Source: Ruminococcus sp.
GTDB taxonomy: Bacteria; Bacillota; Clostridia; Oscillospirales; Ruminococcaceae
Assembly: GCA_024403995.1 (NCBI GenBank)
Contig: JAKSQT010000001.1
Span: 1 to 64,000, forward strand
Reading direction: 5' to 3'
DNA length: 64,000 bases
The stretch's first letter is position 1; the number at the start of each line of letters is the position of its first letter. The position numbers and the translations under genes are program-made. Of the stretch, positions 44,153 through 53,894 are shown in pieces. The notes beneath the pieces were generated by a model. It searched no databases, had not been told where the DNA came from, and saw nothing but the letters and a program-made list of their open reading frames with translations.

Positions 44153-44248
44153 GCGGACGGCGTGTATATGAGTTGCGGACGGCGTGTGTATGAGTTGCAG
44201 GCAGTGTTTACATGAGTGCAGGCGATGTGTGCATGAAATGCAGACGGC
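44153..44248 (+). repeat. 22-bp tandem repeat, 4.4 copies, inside the leucine T-box
   Basis: Units start at 44153, 44175, 44197 and 44218, with a 9-base partial at 44240. Consensus is roughly gcggacggcgtgtatatgag plus two bases; the first two copies differ at one position only. The array lies between stem I and the antiterminator, where T-boxes normally hold stems II and III. Confidence 0.85.
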
Positions 44249-44368
44249 ATTCCCGATTAGGCTTGAACGGGCTCTCCCGTTACAGAGATATGCGTTTTAT
44301 GACGCAGACGAGTGGGTGTACATATGTACATCAAAAAGAGTGGTACCACGGAGTATTAATGTATCTTC

Positions 44369-44404
44369 GTCTCTTTCATGCATAAGCATGGAGGAGACTT
44401 TTTT
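44369..44404 (+). terminator. T-box terminator of leuA
   Basis: GTCTCTTTCATGC pairs with GCATGGAGGAGAC over 13 positions (two G-U) around ATAA, then six T. The arm GGAGGAGAC (44390-44398) is also perfectly complementary to GTCTCCTCC at 44408-44416. Confidence 0.88.
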
Positions 44405-44440
44405 ATTGTCTCCTCCGACATCAGGAAAAGGAGGAATACT

Positions 44441-46126
44441 ATGTTTAATGCAAAAAAATATACCAGACAGTTTTTTGAAGCACCGAAAACTTCAATGAAA
44501 TGGGCACAGAAAGCCTATATCGACCATGCTCCCCAATGGTGCAGTGTTGACCTCCGTGACGGAAATCAGGCACTTATAATTCCTATGGGACTCGGCGAAA
44601 AGCTCGAATATTTCCAGATGCTCGTCGATATCGGCTTCAAAGAGATCGAAATAGGCTTCCCTGCCGCATCCGAGACGGAATATGACTTCTGCCGCACTCT
44701 TATTGAACAAGATCTCATACCCGATGATGTCACGATACAGGTTCTCACCCAGTCCCGTGAACATATAATACAAAAGACATTCGAGGCGCTCAAAGGCTGC
44801 AAAAATGCCATTGTTCACCTCTATAATTCAACATCTGCCGCACAGCGTGAACAGGTTTTCCGCAAATCCAGGGAGGAAATAACCGAAATTGCTGTCTATG
44901 GCGCAAAGCTCTGCAAGGAATACCGTGAAAAATATGAGGGAAATTTCCGCTTTGAATATTCCCCCGAAAGCTTTACGGGTACAGAGCCTGAATATGCCCT
45001 TGAAATATGCAACGCAGTGCTCGATGTATGGCAGCCGACCGCCGATGATAAGGTCATTATAAATCTTCCCGTCACAGTCCAGCTCTCAATGCCGCATATT
45101 TATGCAAATCAAATTGAATATATGTGTGAAAATCTGAAATACCGTGAGAATGTCATTGTCTCGCTCCATCCGCATAATGACCGTGGCTGTGCAGTCGCAG
45201 ACACCGAAATGGGACTGCTCGCAGGTGCGGAACGTGTCGAGGGCACTCTTTTCGGAAACGGCGAAAGAACGGGAAATGCCGACATTATTACACTTGCGAT
45301 GAATATGTATTCACAGGGCATCGATCCTCATCTTGAATTCGGCAATATGCCCGACATCACAGAACAGTATGTACGCCTCACAGGAATGGCAGTAAGCGAA
45401 CGTCAGCCATACGCAGGAAAACTCGTATTTGCGGCATTCAGCGGCTCTCATCAGGACGCTATCGCAAAGGGCATGAAATGGCGTGAGGAACATGATTCAA
45501 CGATATGGAACGTGCCTTATCTCCCGATAGACCCCGAAGATGTGGGCAGAGAATATTCGTCCGACGTTATCCGCATCAACAGTCAGTCAGGTAAGGGCGG
45601 CATCGGCTATATCCTCGAAACACGCTTCGGCTATCTTCTCCCGAAAAAGATGCGTGAATGCCTCGGCTATCTCGTCAAGGGCATATCCGACCGCAAGCAC
45701 AAGGAACTCCTCCCTGACGAAGTATTCAGCATATTCAGACAAAACTACGTTGACATAATCAGCCCGATAAACGTGACTGCCGCCCATTTCGTCCAGCGTG
45801 ACGGCATCGAGGCGACTATCTCATTTGAATACAATGGCAGAAAAGTTACCGCTGCCGACACCGGAAACGGCCGTCTTGATGCGGTAAGCAATGCAATTCG
45901 CTCATATATCGGCGTGGATTACAACATCAATACCTATACCGAACACGCTCTTGAAGTCGGTTCGGCATCAAAGGCTGTGTCCTATGTTGAGATCATTTCC
46001 ACAGACGGCAGCAGCTTCTGGGGAACAGGTATCGACAACGATATCATCACTTCTTCAATAAAAGCCCTCGTCAGCGCAGTTAATAATATGCTGACCGCCG
46101 ACAAACTCAACAAACAGAACTGTTGA
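44441..46126 (+). CDS. leuA: 2-isopropylmalate synthase, long (LeuA2) type
   Basis: 561 aa from ATG 44441 (AGGAGG 6 bases upstream); an upstream in-frame ATG lies inside the terminator and is rejected. Condenses acetyl-CoA with 2-ketoisovalerate, the first committed leucine step. Catalytic 'WCSVDLRDGNQAL' (Arg39-Asp40), metal ligands in 'SLHPHNDRGCAVA', and 'EGTLFGNGERTGNADI' are intact. The C-terminal LeuA dimer domain (about 430-561) should mediate leucine feedback. It is the actinobacterial/clostridial long form starting 'FNAKKYTRQFFEAPKTSMKW'. Confidence 0.95.
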   Translation: MFNAKKYTRQFFEAPKTSMKWAQKAYIDHAPQWCSVDLRDGNQALIIPMGLGEKLEYFQMLVDIGFKEIEIGFPAASETEYDFCRTLIEQDLIPDDVTIQVLTQSREHIIQKTFEALKGCKNAIVHLYNSTSAAQREQVFRKSREEITEIAVYGAKLCKEYREKYEGNFRFEYSPESFTGTEPEYALEICNAVLDVWQPTADDKVIINLPVTVQLSMPHIYANQIEYMCENLKYRENVIVSLHPHNDRGCAVADTEMGLLAGAERVEGTLFGNGERTGNADIITLAMNMYSQGIDPHLEFGNMPDITEQYVRLTGMAVSERQPYAGKLVFAAFSGSHQDAIAKGMKWREEHDSTIWNVPYLPIDPEDVGREYSSDVIRINSQSGKGGIGYILETRFGYLLPKKMRECLGYLVKGISDRKHKELLPDEVFSIFRQNYVDIISPINVTAAHFVQRDGIEATISFEYNGRKVTAADTGNGRLDAVSNAIRSYIGVDYNINTYTEHALEVGSASKAVSYVEIISTDGSSFWGTGIDNDIITSSIKALVSAVNNMLTADKLNKQNC

Positions 46127-46171
46127 AAGCATACACTGTGTACAAATTGAGATTAAAAACAGCCGTTCTTA

Positions 46172-46200
46172 TTGATTTTGCGCTTATAAAGTGGTACAAT
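46172..46200 (+). promoter_or_regulatory. promoter of the ilvB operon
   Basis: TTGATT (46172-46177), 17 bases, TACAAT (46195-46200). The expected start point, about 46207, coincides with the left end of a MITE-like element. Confidence 0.65.
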
Positions 46201-46203
46201 AAA

Positions 46204-46370
46204 TATAGGGCACCTCTAAAAACCCCTTCTGAGAAAAAAGCAGCTATGCACAGCATCTGCTGCGTCAAGCCCTCTCGTAGTGCGAAAGCACGCCTTCGAT
46301 GGCTTTTCTTGCATCTACTGTACCTATCTGCTTTTTCTTACTCAAAACGGGTTTTTAGAGATGCCCTATA
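46204..46370. mobile_element. family-B MITE-like element with TATA flanks
   Basis: An element of about 159 bp (46208-46366) with imperfect terminal inverted repeats of 37-40 bp: left GGGCACCTCTAAAAACCCC...AAAAAGCAG, right the complement of CTGCTTTTTCTTACTC...GGTTTTTAGAGATGCCC. TATA lies on both sides (46204-46207 and 46367-46370), a plausible target-site duplication of an IS630/Tc1-type transposase acting at TA. No gene inside. A partial copy starts at 29891. The remainder of the 390-base gap is leader and terminator. Confidence 0.75.
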
Positions 46371-46499
46371 ATTATTATGTAGGGGAAACGCAGTATGATA
46401 TCCCTACGATAAAAATTCTAACCAAAAGAATTGATTTCCGTGATATCAGTGAAGTATTTTATTATTGCCTTCGGCGGAAATGCCGAAGGTTTTTATTTT
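46371..46499 (+). promoter_or_regulatory. structured leader with terminator upstream of the ilvB operon
   Basis: GTAGGG (46379-46384) can pair with CCCTAC (46402-46407); a strong Rho-independent terminator follows: CCTTCGGC (46468-46475), loop GGAAAT, GCCGAAGG (46482-46489), TTTTTATTTT. A tiny frame at 46395-46412 would read M-I-S-L-R, but its ribosome site is poor. The terminator lies between promoter and genes, so attenuation is likely; I do not recognise the sensor and see no T-box. Confidence 0.6.
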
Positions 46500-46516
46500 G
46501 TCAGGAGGTCTGTAAC

Positions 46517-46675
46517 ATGAGATTAAAAAGTCTTATAAAAACAATCTTCATTATTGCCGTTCTGGGATTTGGCGTATATTTTGCCATAAACAAGCTTATT
46601 ACCGCATCAGATGACAGCACTGAAAAGGCTAACAGCAGTGCCTCTGAACTCGTTGACTCAATCGAAAATTATTAA
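46517..46675 (+). CDS. 52-residue single-pass membrane protein
   Basis: Begins MRLKSLIKTI; one membrane helix at about 6-27, then a hydrophilic tail of Ser, Asp, Glu and Lys. CAGGAGG lies 8 bases upstream of the ATG; a longer frame that starts upstream runs through the terminator and the MITE and is rejected. It sits between the attenuator and ilvB and might be a small subunit, or merely a hitchhiker in the operon. Function unknown. Confidence 0.65.
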   Translation: MRLKSLIKTIFIIAVLGFGVYFAINKLITASDDSTEKANSSASELVDSIENY

Positions 46676-46704
46676 TACACATCTCAGAAAAGGACTTGGA
46701 TAAT

Positions 46705-48405
46705 ATGAAAATATCAGGTGCAAAAATCGTTGTTGAAACCCTCATAGAACAGGGCTGCGATACGGTTTTCGGCTATCCGGGAGGTCAGGTCATCAACCTT
46801 TTCGACGAACTATACCTGTGCCGTGACCGTATCACCCATATTCTCACTGCCCACGAACAGGGTGCTGCCCATGCCGCTGACGGCTATGCAAGAGCTACAG
46901 GCAAGGTCGGCGTTGTGATCGCAACATCAGGTCCGGGTGCGACCAATCTCGTCACAGGCATTGCGACCGCACATCTCGACTCCGTTCCGATCGTCGCCAT
47001 CACAGGAAATGTTCCGTGTGAACTTATCGGACGTGACAGCTTTCAGGAAGTCGATATCGTCGGCGTGACCATGCCTATCACCAAGCATAACTTTATTGTC
47101 AAGGACATCAACGAGCTTGCGGATACCCTCCGCATGGCTTTCAAAATAGCAAAATCAGGCAGACCCGGCCCTGTCCTTGTGGATATACCCAAGGACGTTC
47201 AGAAAGCGCTCTGCGAATATGAGCCGAATAAACAGCCTGTCATCCCGTATCCGCTGATTTTCGCAGACGAGGAAAAACTCCGTCAGGCGGCTGAACTCAT
47301 TAACGAGGCTGAAAGACCGTATATCTACTTCGGCGGCGGCATAATCAACGGCAAGGCATCCTCTGCGCTCATGGCTTTTGCAGACAAGACCGATGCTGTG
47401 ATGGGATGTTCTCTCATGGGCATTTCAGCCGTTCCATCCGATAATCCGAGACTTCTCGGTATGCAGGGTATGCACGGTCACTATGCATCATCTGTTGCAC
47501 AGGACGAGGCTGACCTCGTAATTACCCTCGGCGCAAGATTTTCCGACCGTGCAACAGGCAACAAGAGCCGCTATGCAAAGAATTTCCGCATAATCCACAT
47601 CGATATCGACGGTGCGGAGCTTAACAAGAATATCCCTGCGAATTTAGCCATAAGGGGCGATATAAATGACGCTCTCCAGCGGCTTACCGCACTCGTTGAC
47701 GAGAAAAAGCATCCTGCATGGTCTGAACGTATTGCAGAGCTTCGTCAGGAGGAGCAGAAACGCATCGAAAGCGCCGCAGAAATAACCCGGAAAAACAACA
47801 ATTACAGTGACGATACGCTGACACCATACAGCATTATCGACATCATAAGCAGCCATGCAGGCGACAGCACCATCGTCACGGACGTTGGTCAGCACCAGAT
47901 GTGGACAGCACAGCGATACCCGTTCACAAAGCCGAGAACTTTCCTTTCAAGCGGCGGTCTCGGTACTATGGGATTCGGCATGGGTGCTGCTATCGGTGCG
48001 GCTGCGGCTACGGGCAGACGTTCTGTACTTTTCACAGGTGACGGCAGCTTCGGCATGAACCTCAATGAGCTTGCGACCGCAGTCTCACAGGGCACTCCCC
48101 TTGTCACCGTCATCATGAACAACGGCGTTCTCGGAATGGTGCGCCAGTGGCAGACACTTTTCTTTGACAGGCACTACTCAAATACAACACTCGACCGCAG
48201 AACTGACTTTGTAAAGCTCGCCGAGGCTTTCGGCGCAAAGGGAATACGTGTTTCCACAGCATCAGAGCTTGAAAAGGCTGCTTCCGAGGCTTTCGCAGAC
48301 GGCGGGACATACGTCATCGACTGTACGGTAAACAGCGATGAATTCGTACTTCCGATGCTTCCTCCGGGCGGTTCGATAGACGATATCATCACAGAAATAA
48401 AGTGA
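46705..48405 (+). CDS. ilvB: acetolactate synthase large subunit, biosynthetic
   Basis: 566 aa from ATG 46705 (AAAGGA 10 bases upstream; a TTG 9 bases earlier is rejected). Makes acetolactate or acetohydroxybutyrate with ThDP, Mg2+ and FAD for valine, leucine and isoleucine. The ThDP-activating Glu is in 'LTAHEQGAAHAADGYARATG', the ThDP/Mg motif is 'FTGDGSFGMNLNELATA', and 'QWQTLFFDRHYSNT' is typical of anabolic enzymes. The small subunit gene follows after 10 bases. Confidence 0.96.
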   Translation: MKISGAKIVVETLIEQGCDTVFGYPGGQVINLFDELYLCRDRITHILTAHEQGAAHAADGYARATGKVGVVIATSGPGATNLVTGIATAHLDSVPIVAITGNVPCELIGRDSFQEVDIVGVTMPITKHNFIVKDINELADTLRMAFKIAKSGRPGPVLVDIPKDVQKALCEYEPNKQPVIPYPLIFADEEKLRQAAELINEAERPYIYFGGGIINGKASSALMAFADKTDAVMGCSLMGISAVPSDNPRLLGMQGMHGHYASSVAQDEADLVITLGARFSDRATGNKSRYAKNFRIIHIDIDGAELNKNIPANLAIRGDINDALQRLTALVDEKKHPAWSERIAELRQEEQKRIESAAEITRKNNNYSDDTLTPYSIIDIISSHAGDSTIVTDVGQHQMWTAQRYPFTKPRTFLSSGGLGTMGFGMGAAIGAAAATGRRSVLFTGDGSFGMNLNELATAVSQGTPLVTVIMNNGVLGMVRQWQTLFFDRHYSNTTLDRRTDFVKLAEAFGAKGIRVSTASELEKAASEAFADGGTYVIDCTVNSDEFVLPMLPPGGSIDDIITEIK

Positions 48406-48415
48406 GGTGCGGCAT

Positions 48416-50018
<1,603 letters not shown>

Positions 50019-50169
50019 TTTATATATTATTGGTGATACTGTATAATATTTTGTTGACATATTCGTACAATATCACAGTGAAAGTGCAAGATTGATACAA
50101 AATTGTTAATATAAGGTTCATATTTTCTTCACAGTTTCAACACACTTTCACAATTCTATCACATAAATC

Positions 50170-50178
50170 TGGTAATAT
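50170..50178 (+). promoter_or_regulatory. possible extended -10 promoter
   Basis: TGGTAATAT (TG-n-TAATAT) without a good -35 box. A start point near 50185 would place the following terminator hairpin almost at the 5' end of the RNA. Confidence 0.4.
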
Positions 50179-50192
50179 AAACAGTGGGAGAG

Positions 50193-50229
50193 TCCCTTGC
50201 AGAAGCCTGTGGCTCGGCAAGGGATTTTT
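50193..50229 (+). terminator. Rho-independent terminator between ilvC and the membrane-protein pair
   Basis: TCCCTTGC/GCAAGGGA with an inner AGCC/GGCT stem, then TTTTT. It lies 32 bases before the next start codon, too close for a promoter in between, so the downstream genes need read-through or an anti-termination step. The rest of the 50019-50260 gap is AT-rich and shows no gene. Confidence 0.82.
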
Positions 50230-50260
50230 CTGCTTATTATCGGGTAAAGGAGGTATGCAT

Positions 50261-50737
50261 ATGAAAAATTTTCTTCAGCATCGCCACTCTCCGCTGAAAA
50301 TATGCGGAGCTGTTTCAATGATACTGGGATTTATTCTGCTTTTCAGCGTATGTACACTGCCGTCTTCTGCCCGAAACAGCAAAACTTCGCCTGTTTTGGA
50401 AATATCGGCTGAAAATGAAGCCGAAGAACTTGAACAGGACATTGAATTTACCCAAAAAGTAAAGGATACCGGTCTTAAAACCGTTCCTCTGCTGTTTATC
50501 GGCGGATTTCTCATTCTGTTCAGCATACCGATGTTCTATCTGTCATATGATAATAAGACAATTTTCCTCCGCAAACGCAGAAAGCGCAGGGAAGAAAATG
50601 AAGATGACGAGGAACTGCCCGATTATCCCGATGATGACTATGACTACGTTCTCACACGGGAAAAACGTCAGGAGCTTATGGAAGAACGTGACAGGCAGAT
50701 CGATGAAATACTGCGTAAACAATGTGCAGACGAATAA
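50261..50737 (+). CDS. two-helix membrane protein with acidic/basic tail
   Basis: 158 aa from ATG 50261 (AAAGGAGG 7 bases upstream; an ATG 6 bases earlier is too close). Membrane helices at about 15-36 and 72-94 with a loop of 35 residues outside between them; the C-terminal 60 residues are strongly charged ('RKRRKRREENEDDEELPDYPD') and inside. Family not recognised. It starts after a terminator and is followed after 12 bases by another small membrane protein, so the two probably act together. Role within the ilv cluster unknown. Confidence 0.65.
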   Translation: MKNFLQHRHSPLKICGAVSMILGFILLFSVCTLPSSARNSKTSPVLEISAENEAEELEQDIEFTQKVKDTGLKTVPLLFIGGFLILFSIPMFYLSYDNKTIFLRKRRKRREENEDDEELPDYPDDDYDYVLTREKRQELMEERDRQIDEILRKQCADE

Positions 50738-50749
50738 ACGGAGGAACTT

Positions 50750-51394
50750 ATGGCAAACAGCTATATCACCAAATTCAGCCCGAATAAAAAACATATCATC
50801 GCTGTTTTGCTTCTTCTGACGGCTGTCATTTTTTTCGGTATCGGAATTTTCAGAGCCATGCGTGTTTCAGGTCAGCCTGACATAACGGAACTGACTTCTG
50901 AACCCATTGCTCATGAAAATGACAGCATCATCTTTGCACAGAAGCCGTTTGAAAGCTGTCTTAACGGTGCTTCAAAGGAAAGTCCCGTCGGAATTGTTTC
51001 TTTTTCGGGTGGTCTGACTGACAGCTATGAAGGTTATATTGTAAATATTGCCGGAAAATACCGTACTGTCATCGTGAAAAATAATTCCGAAGAATTTGAC
51101 AATCTCATGAACGGAGAAAAGGTCACAGGCTATTTTACGCATAAAAACTCCTGTGATGCGCTTCCGGGACATATAGACTCCGTCAACAGCCACTATGCCC
51201 TTGAAACTCCGTTCACAAAGGAAAACTGCTCCGATCTCGGCATTATGATAGTCAGCAGAAAAACGGAGCTTCTCAGCTTTCTCTGGGGTATGCCTTTCCT
51301 TATCATCGGCTTGATATCCCTGTTTCTTGCAGGCTCTCCATTTTTCAATTTTCCGGAATCGATCAACGAAAATAATCCTGATACTATAACATGA
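50750..51394 (+). CDS. two-helix membrane protein with outside domain
   Basis: 214 aa. A helix at about 15-36, an outside domain of about 140 residues, and a second helix at about 177-198. The outside part reads like a small beta domain ('GYIVNIAGKYRTVIVKNNSEEFDNLM'; core 'AGKYRTVIV'). Overall plan resembles DUF6709-like membrane proteins, a weak recollection. CGGAGGAACTT precedes the ATG. Ends 11 bases before ilvD and shares its ribosome region. Confidence 0.6.
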   Translation: MANSYITKFSPNKKHIIAVLLLLTAVIFFGIGIFRAMRVSGQPDITELTSEPIAHENDSIIFAQKPFESCLNGASKESPVGIVSFSGGLTDSYEGYIVNIAGKYRTVIVKNNSEEFDNLMNGEKVTGYFTHKNSCDALPGHIDSVNSHYALETPFTKENCSDLGIMIVSRKTELLSFLWGMPFLIIGLISLFLAGSPFFNFPESINENNPDTIT

Positions 51395-51405
51395 GGTGAA
51401 ATATA

Positions 51406-53067
51406 ATGAGCGGAAATTTTTTCTGTAACGGAGCTGAAATGGCTTCACAGCGTTCCCTTTTCAACGCTCTCGGACATACCAAGGAAGAAATGAACCGTCC
51501 TCTGGTCGGCATCGTTTCATCATACAACGAAATTGTCCCCGGTCACATGAATATCGACAAGATCGTGGACGCAGTAAAATTAGGTGTCGCAATGGGCGGC
51601 GGTACTCCCGTTGTTTTCCCTGCAATAGCAGTCTGTGACGGCATAGCTATGGGACACACAGGCATGAAATATTCACTCGTTACCCGTGACCTCATCGCCG
51701 ACTCCACCGAATGCATGGCTCTTGCCCACCATTTCGACGCTCTCGTTATGGTGCCGAACTGCGATAAGAACGTCCCCGGTCTGCTAATGGCTGCCGCACG
51801 TATCAACGTTCCGACTGTCTTTGTCAGCGGAGGCCCGATGCTCGCAGGTCATGTCAAGGGCAAAAAGACAAGTCTCTCCTCAATGTTCGAGGCTGTCGGC
51901 GCATATAACGCAGGCAGAATAGATGCCGATGAACTTGACGAATTCGAGACAAAGACCTGTCCGACCTGCGGTTCATGTTCAGGTATGTATACCGCAAATT
52001 CCATGAACTGCCTTACCGAAGTCCTCGGTATGGGACTGAAGGGCAACGGTACTATCCCTGCCGTATATTCCGACCGTATCAGACTTGCAAAAATGGCCGG
52101 TATGCAGGTCATGGAGCTTTACAGAAAGAATATCCGTCCTCTTGATATCATGACAGAAAAGGCTTTCCACAATGCTCTTACTGCTGATATGGCTCTCGGC
52201 TGTTCAACGAACAGTATGCTTCATCTCCCTGCCATTGCCCACGAATGCGGCATTGAGATAAACCTCGACATGGCTAACGAGATAAGCGCAAAAACACCTA
52301 ATCTCTGCCATCTTGCCCCCGCAGGCCCGACATATATGGAAGACCTCAACGAGGCTGGCGGCGTTTATGCTGTTCTCAATGAACTTGCAAAGAAAAATCT
52401 CATTCACACAGACTGCATGACCTGTACAGGAAAGACTGTCGGCGAAAATATTGCAGGCTGCATCAACCGTGATCCCGAAATTATCCGTCCGATCGATGAT
52501 CCTTACAGCGAAACAGGCGGAATTGCCGTGCTCAAAGGCAACCTTGCACCTGACCGCTGTGTCGTAAAGAGAAGCGCAGTTGCTCCCGAAATGCTCGTTC
52601 ATAAGGGAAAAGCCCGTGTTTTCGACAGCGAGGAGGAGGCTATCAAGGTCATCTACGGCGGCGGAATAAATCCGGGCGATGTTATCGTTATCCGCTATGA
52701 AGGCCCTGCCGGCGGTCCGGGAATGAGAGAAATGCTCGCACCTACTTCTGCAATTCAGGGCGCAGGTCTCGGCTCGTCAGTTGCGCTTATCACCGACGGT
52801 CGCTTCAGCGGCGCTACCCGTGGTGCGGCTATCGGTCATGTTTCACCTGAAGCTGTCAGCGGCGGCACTATCGCATACGTTAAGGACGGAGACATGATCT
52901 CGATCGATATCCCGAATTACAGCATCAATCTTGAAGTTTCCGACGAGGAGCTTGCAGAACGCAGAAAAACTATGCCGATAAAGAAAAAGGACAACATCAC
53001 AGGCTATCTTAAGCGCTATGCTGACATGGTCTCAGGCGCAGACAAGGGTGCTATAATCAACAAATAA
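51406..53067 (+). CDS. ilvD: dihydroxy-acid dehydratase
   Basis: 553 aa. Dehydrates dihydroxyisovalerate to 2-ketoisovalerate with an Fe-S cluster. Cluster cysteines are in '[10 protein letters not shown]' and '[16 protein letters not shown]'; Mg-binding and substrate motifs '[16 protein letters not shown]' and '[24 protein letters not shown]' (core '[10 protein letters not shown]') are present. Full length for the family. GAGGTGAAATATA precedes the ATG. Confidence 0.96.
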   Translation: MSGNFFCNGAEMASQRSLFNALGHTKEEMNRPLVGIVSSYNEIVPGHMNIDKIVDAVKLGVAMGGGTPVVFPAIAVCDGIAMGHTGMKYSLVTRDLIADSTECMALAHHFDALVMVPNCDKNVPGLLMAAARINVPTVFVSGGPMLAGHVKGKKTSLSSMFEAVGAYNAGRIDADELDEFETKTCPTCGSCSGMYTANSMNCLTEVLGMGLKGNGTIPAVYSDRIRLAKMAGMQVMELYRKNIRPLDIMTEKAFHNALTADMALGCSTNSMLHLPAIAHECGIEINLDMANEISAKTPNLCHLAPAGPTYMEDLNEAGGVYAVLNELAKKNLIHTDCMTCTGKTVGENIAGCINRDPEIIRPIDDPYSETGGIAVLKGNLAPDRCVVKRSAVAPEMLVHKGKARVFDSEEEAIKVIYGGGINPGDVIVIRYEGPAGGPGMREMLAPTSAIQGAGLGSSVALITDGRFSGATRGAAIGHVSPEAVSGGTIAYVKDGDMISIDIPNYSINLEVSDEELAERRKTMPIKKKDNITGYLKRYADMVSGADKGAIINK

Positions 53068-53085
53068 CATAGAGGAGGTACTGCT

Positions 53086-53823
53086 ATGAGTAAATATGAT
53101 TTTTCAGTTGTAATTCCTGCACACAATGAGGAAGATTATATCGGCAAATGCCTGAAATCAGTCAGAAAAGCCGCAAAAGCCGTATCTCCGCAAAGAGTAC
53201 AGATAATCGTCGTTGCCAACAGATGCACTGACAGAACTGCCGCAATCGCTAAGAATTACGGTGCAGAAGTGCTTGCAAATGACGAAAAATGCATCGCCTC
53301 GATCCGCAATACAGGCGTGAAAGCCGCACTCGGAAACATCGTCGTCACTATCGATGCAGACAGCACCATGTCTAAAAATTCTCTCCGTGAGATACGTGCC
53401 ATGCTGTCATGCGGAAAATATATCGGCGGCGGAACAAACCCACGGTTTGACCGTATGTCACTTGGAATTGCACTTTCCTCAGTATATATCCTCATCTGTA
53501 TACTGCCGGAGATAATCAGAGCACGGGCTTTTCTTTCGGGAGCGATGTTCTGGTTTTATAAGAGAGATTTCATGGCAGTCGGCGGATTTGATGAAAAACT
53601 CGTCAGCCTTGAGGACATAGACTTTGCAAAAAGGCTGAAAAAATACGGTGAAAGCCGAAACAAGAAATACGGCACTCTCAGGAAGTCGTATATCATAACT
53701 TCAAGCCGTAAATTCGACCAGTTCGGCGACTGGTATCTCCTGAAGAACAGAAAGCTCGTCAAGCAGATATTCTCAGGAAAAAACCGCAAAGCGGCAGACA
53801 GTTTCTATTATGACGCAAGGTAG
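53086..53823 (+). CDS. GT2 family glycosyltransferase
   Basis: 245 aa. GT-A fold: 'FSVVIPAHNEEDYIGKCLKSV', 'IIVVANRCTDRTAAIAKNYGA', DxD in 'VVTIDADSTMSKNS', and 'FLSGAMFWFYKRDFMAVGGFDEKLVSLEDIDFAKRL' with the ED motif 'LEDIDFAKRL'. One hydrophobic stretch near 122-142 may touch the membrane. It lies between ilvD and leuC without an obvious metabolic link; possible role in cell-wall or glycolipid synthesis. AGAGGAGG ribosome site. Confidence 0.82.
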   Translation: MSKYDFSVVIPAHNEEDYIGKCLKSVRKAAKAVSPQRVQIIVVANRCTDRTAAIAKNYGAEVLANDEKCIASIRNTGVKAALGNIVVTIDADSTMSKNSLREIRAMLSCGKYIGGGTNPRFDRMSLGIALSSVYILICILPEIIRARAFLSGAMFWFYKRDFMAVGGFDEKLVSLEDIDFAKRLKKYGESRNKKYGTLRKSYIITSSRKFDQFGDWYLLKNRKLVKQIFSGKNRKAADSFYYDAR

Positions 53824-53894
53824 CGTCAGGATGATTTGATTTATTTTGCTTATTCCGTACCTGCATATACGGAATATTAAAGGAGCTGAAAAAA

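Larger units (their letters stand above)
44018..44404 (+). promoter_or_regulatory. leucine-specific T-box leader of leuA
   Basis: Stem I signals are present: AGAGAGCTGCC...GGTGAAAGGCAGC (44068-44095 area) and the specifier strand 'AACTCCTCCCCGAG', which puts codon CTC (Leu) at 44113-44115. The T-box sequence AAGAGTGGTACCACGG starts at 44336; TGGT (44341-44344) would pair with the ACCA end of tRNA-Leu. The terminator is a 13-bp stem, 44369-44381 with 44386-44398, followed by TTTTTT. Uncharged tRNA-Leu should stabilise the antiterminator and switch on leuA. The linker 44153-44248 is a tandem repeat (see findings). Confidence 0.9.

Noticed and set aside
44153..44248. CRISPR-like array
   Set aside because: The 22-bp units are contiguous with no spacers and lie inside a T-box leader; no cas genes are present.
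44378..44440. Upstream ATG for leuA
   Set aside because: It lies inside the terminator hairpin; the ATG at 44441 follows AGGAGG and matches the LeuA N-terminus.
46123..46371. Frame of 82 codons after leuA
   Set aside because: Runs through the promoter and the MITE-like element; no ribosome site and no recognisable protein.
46280..46516. Upstream extension of the 52-aa membrane protein
   Set aside because: The extension translates the repeat and the terminator; the ATG at 46517 has a proper ribosome site.
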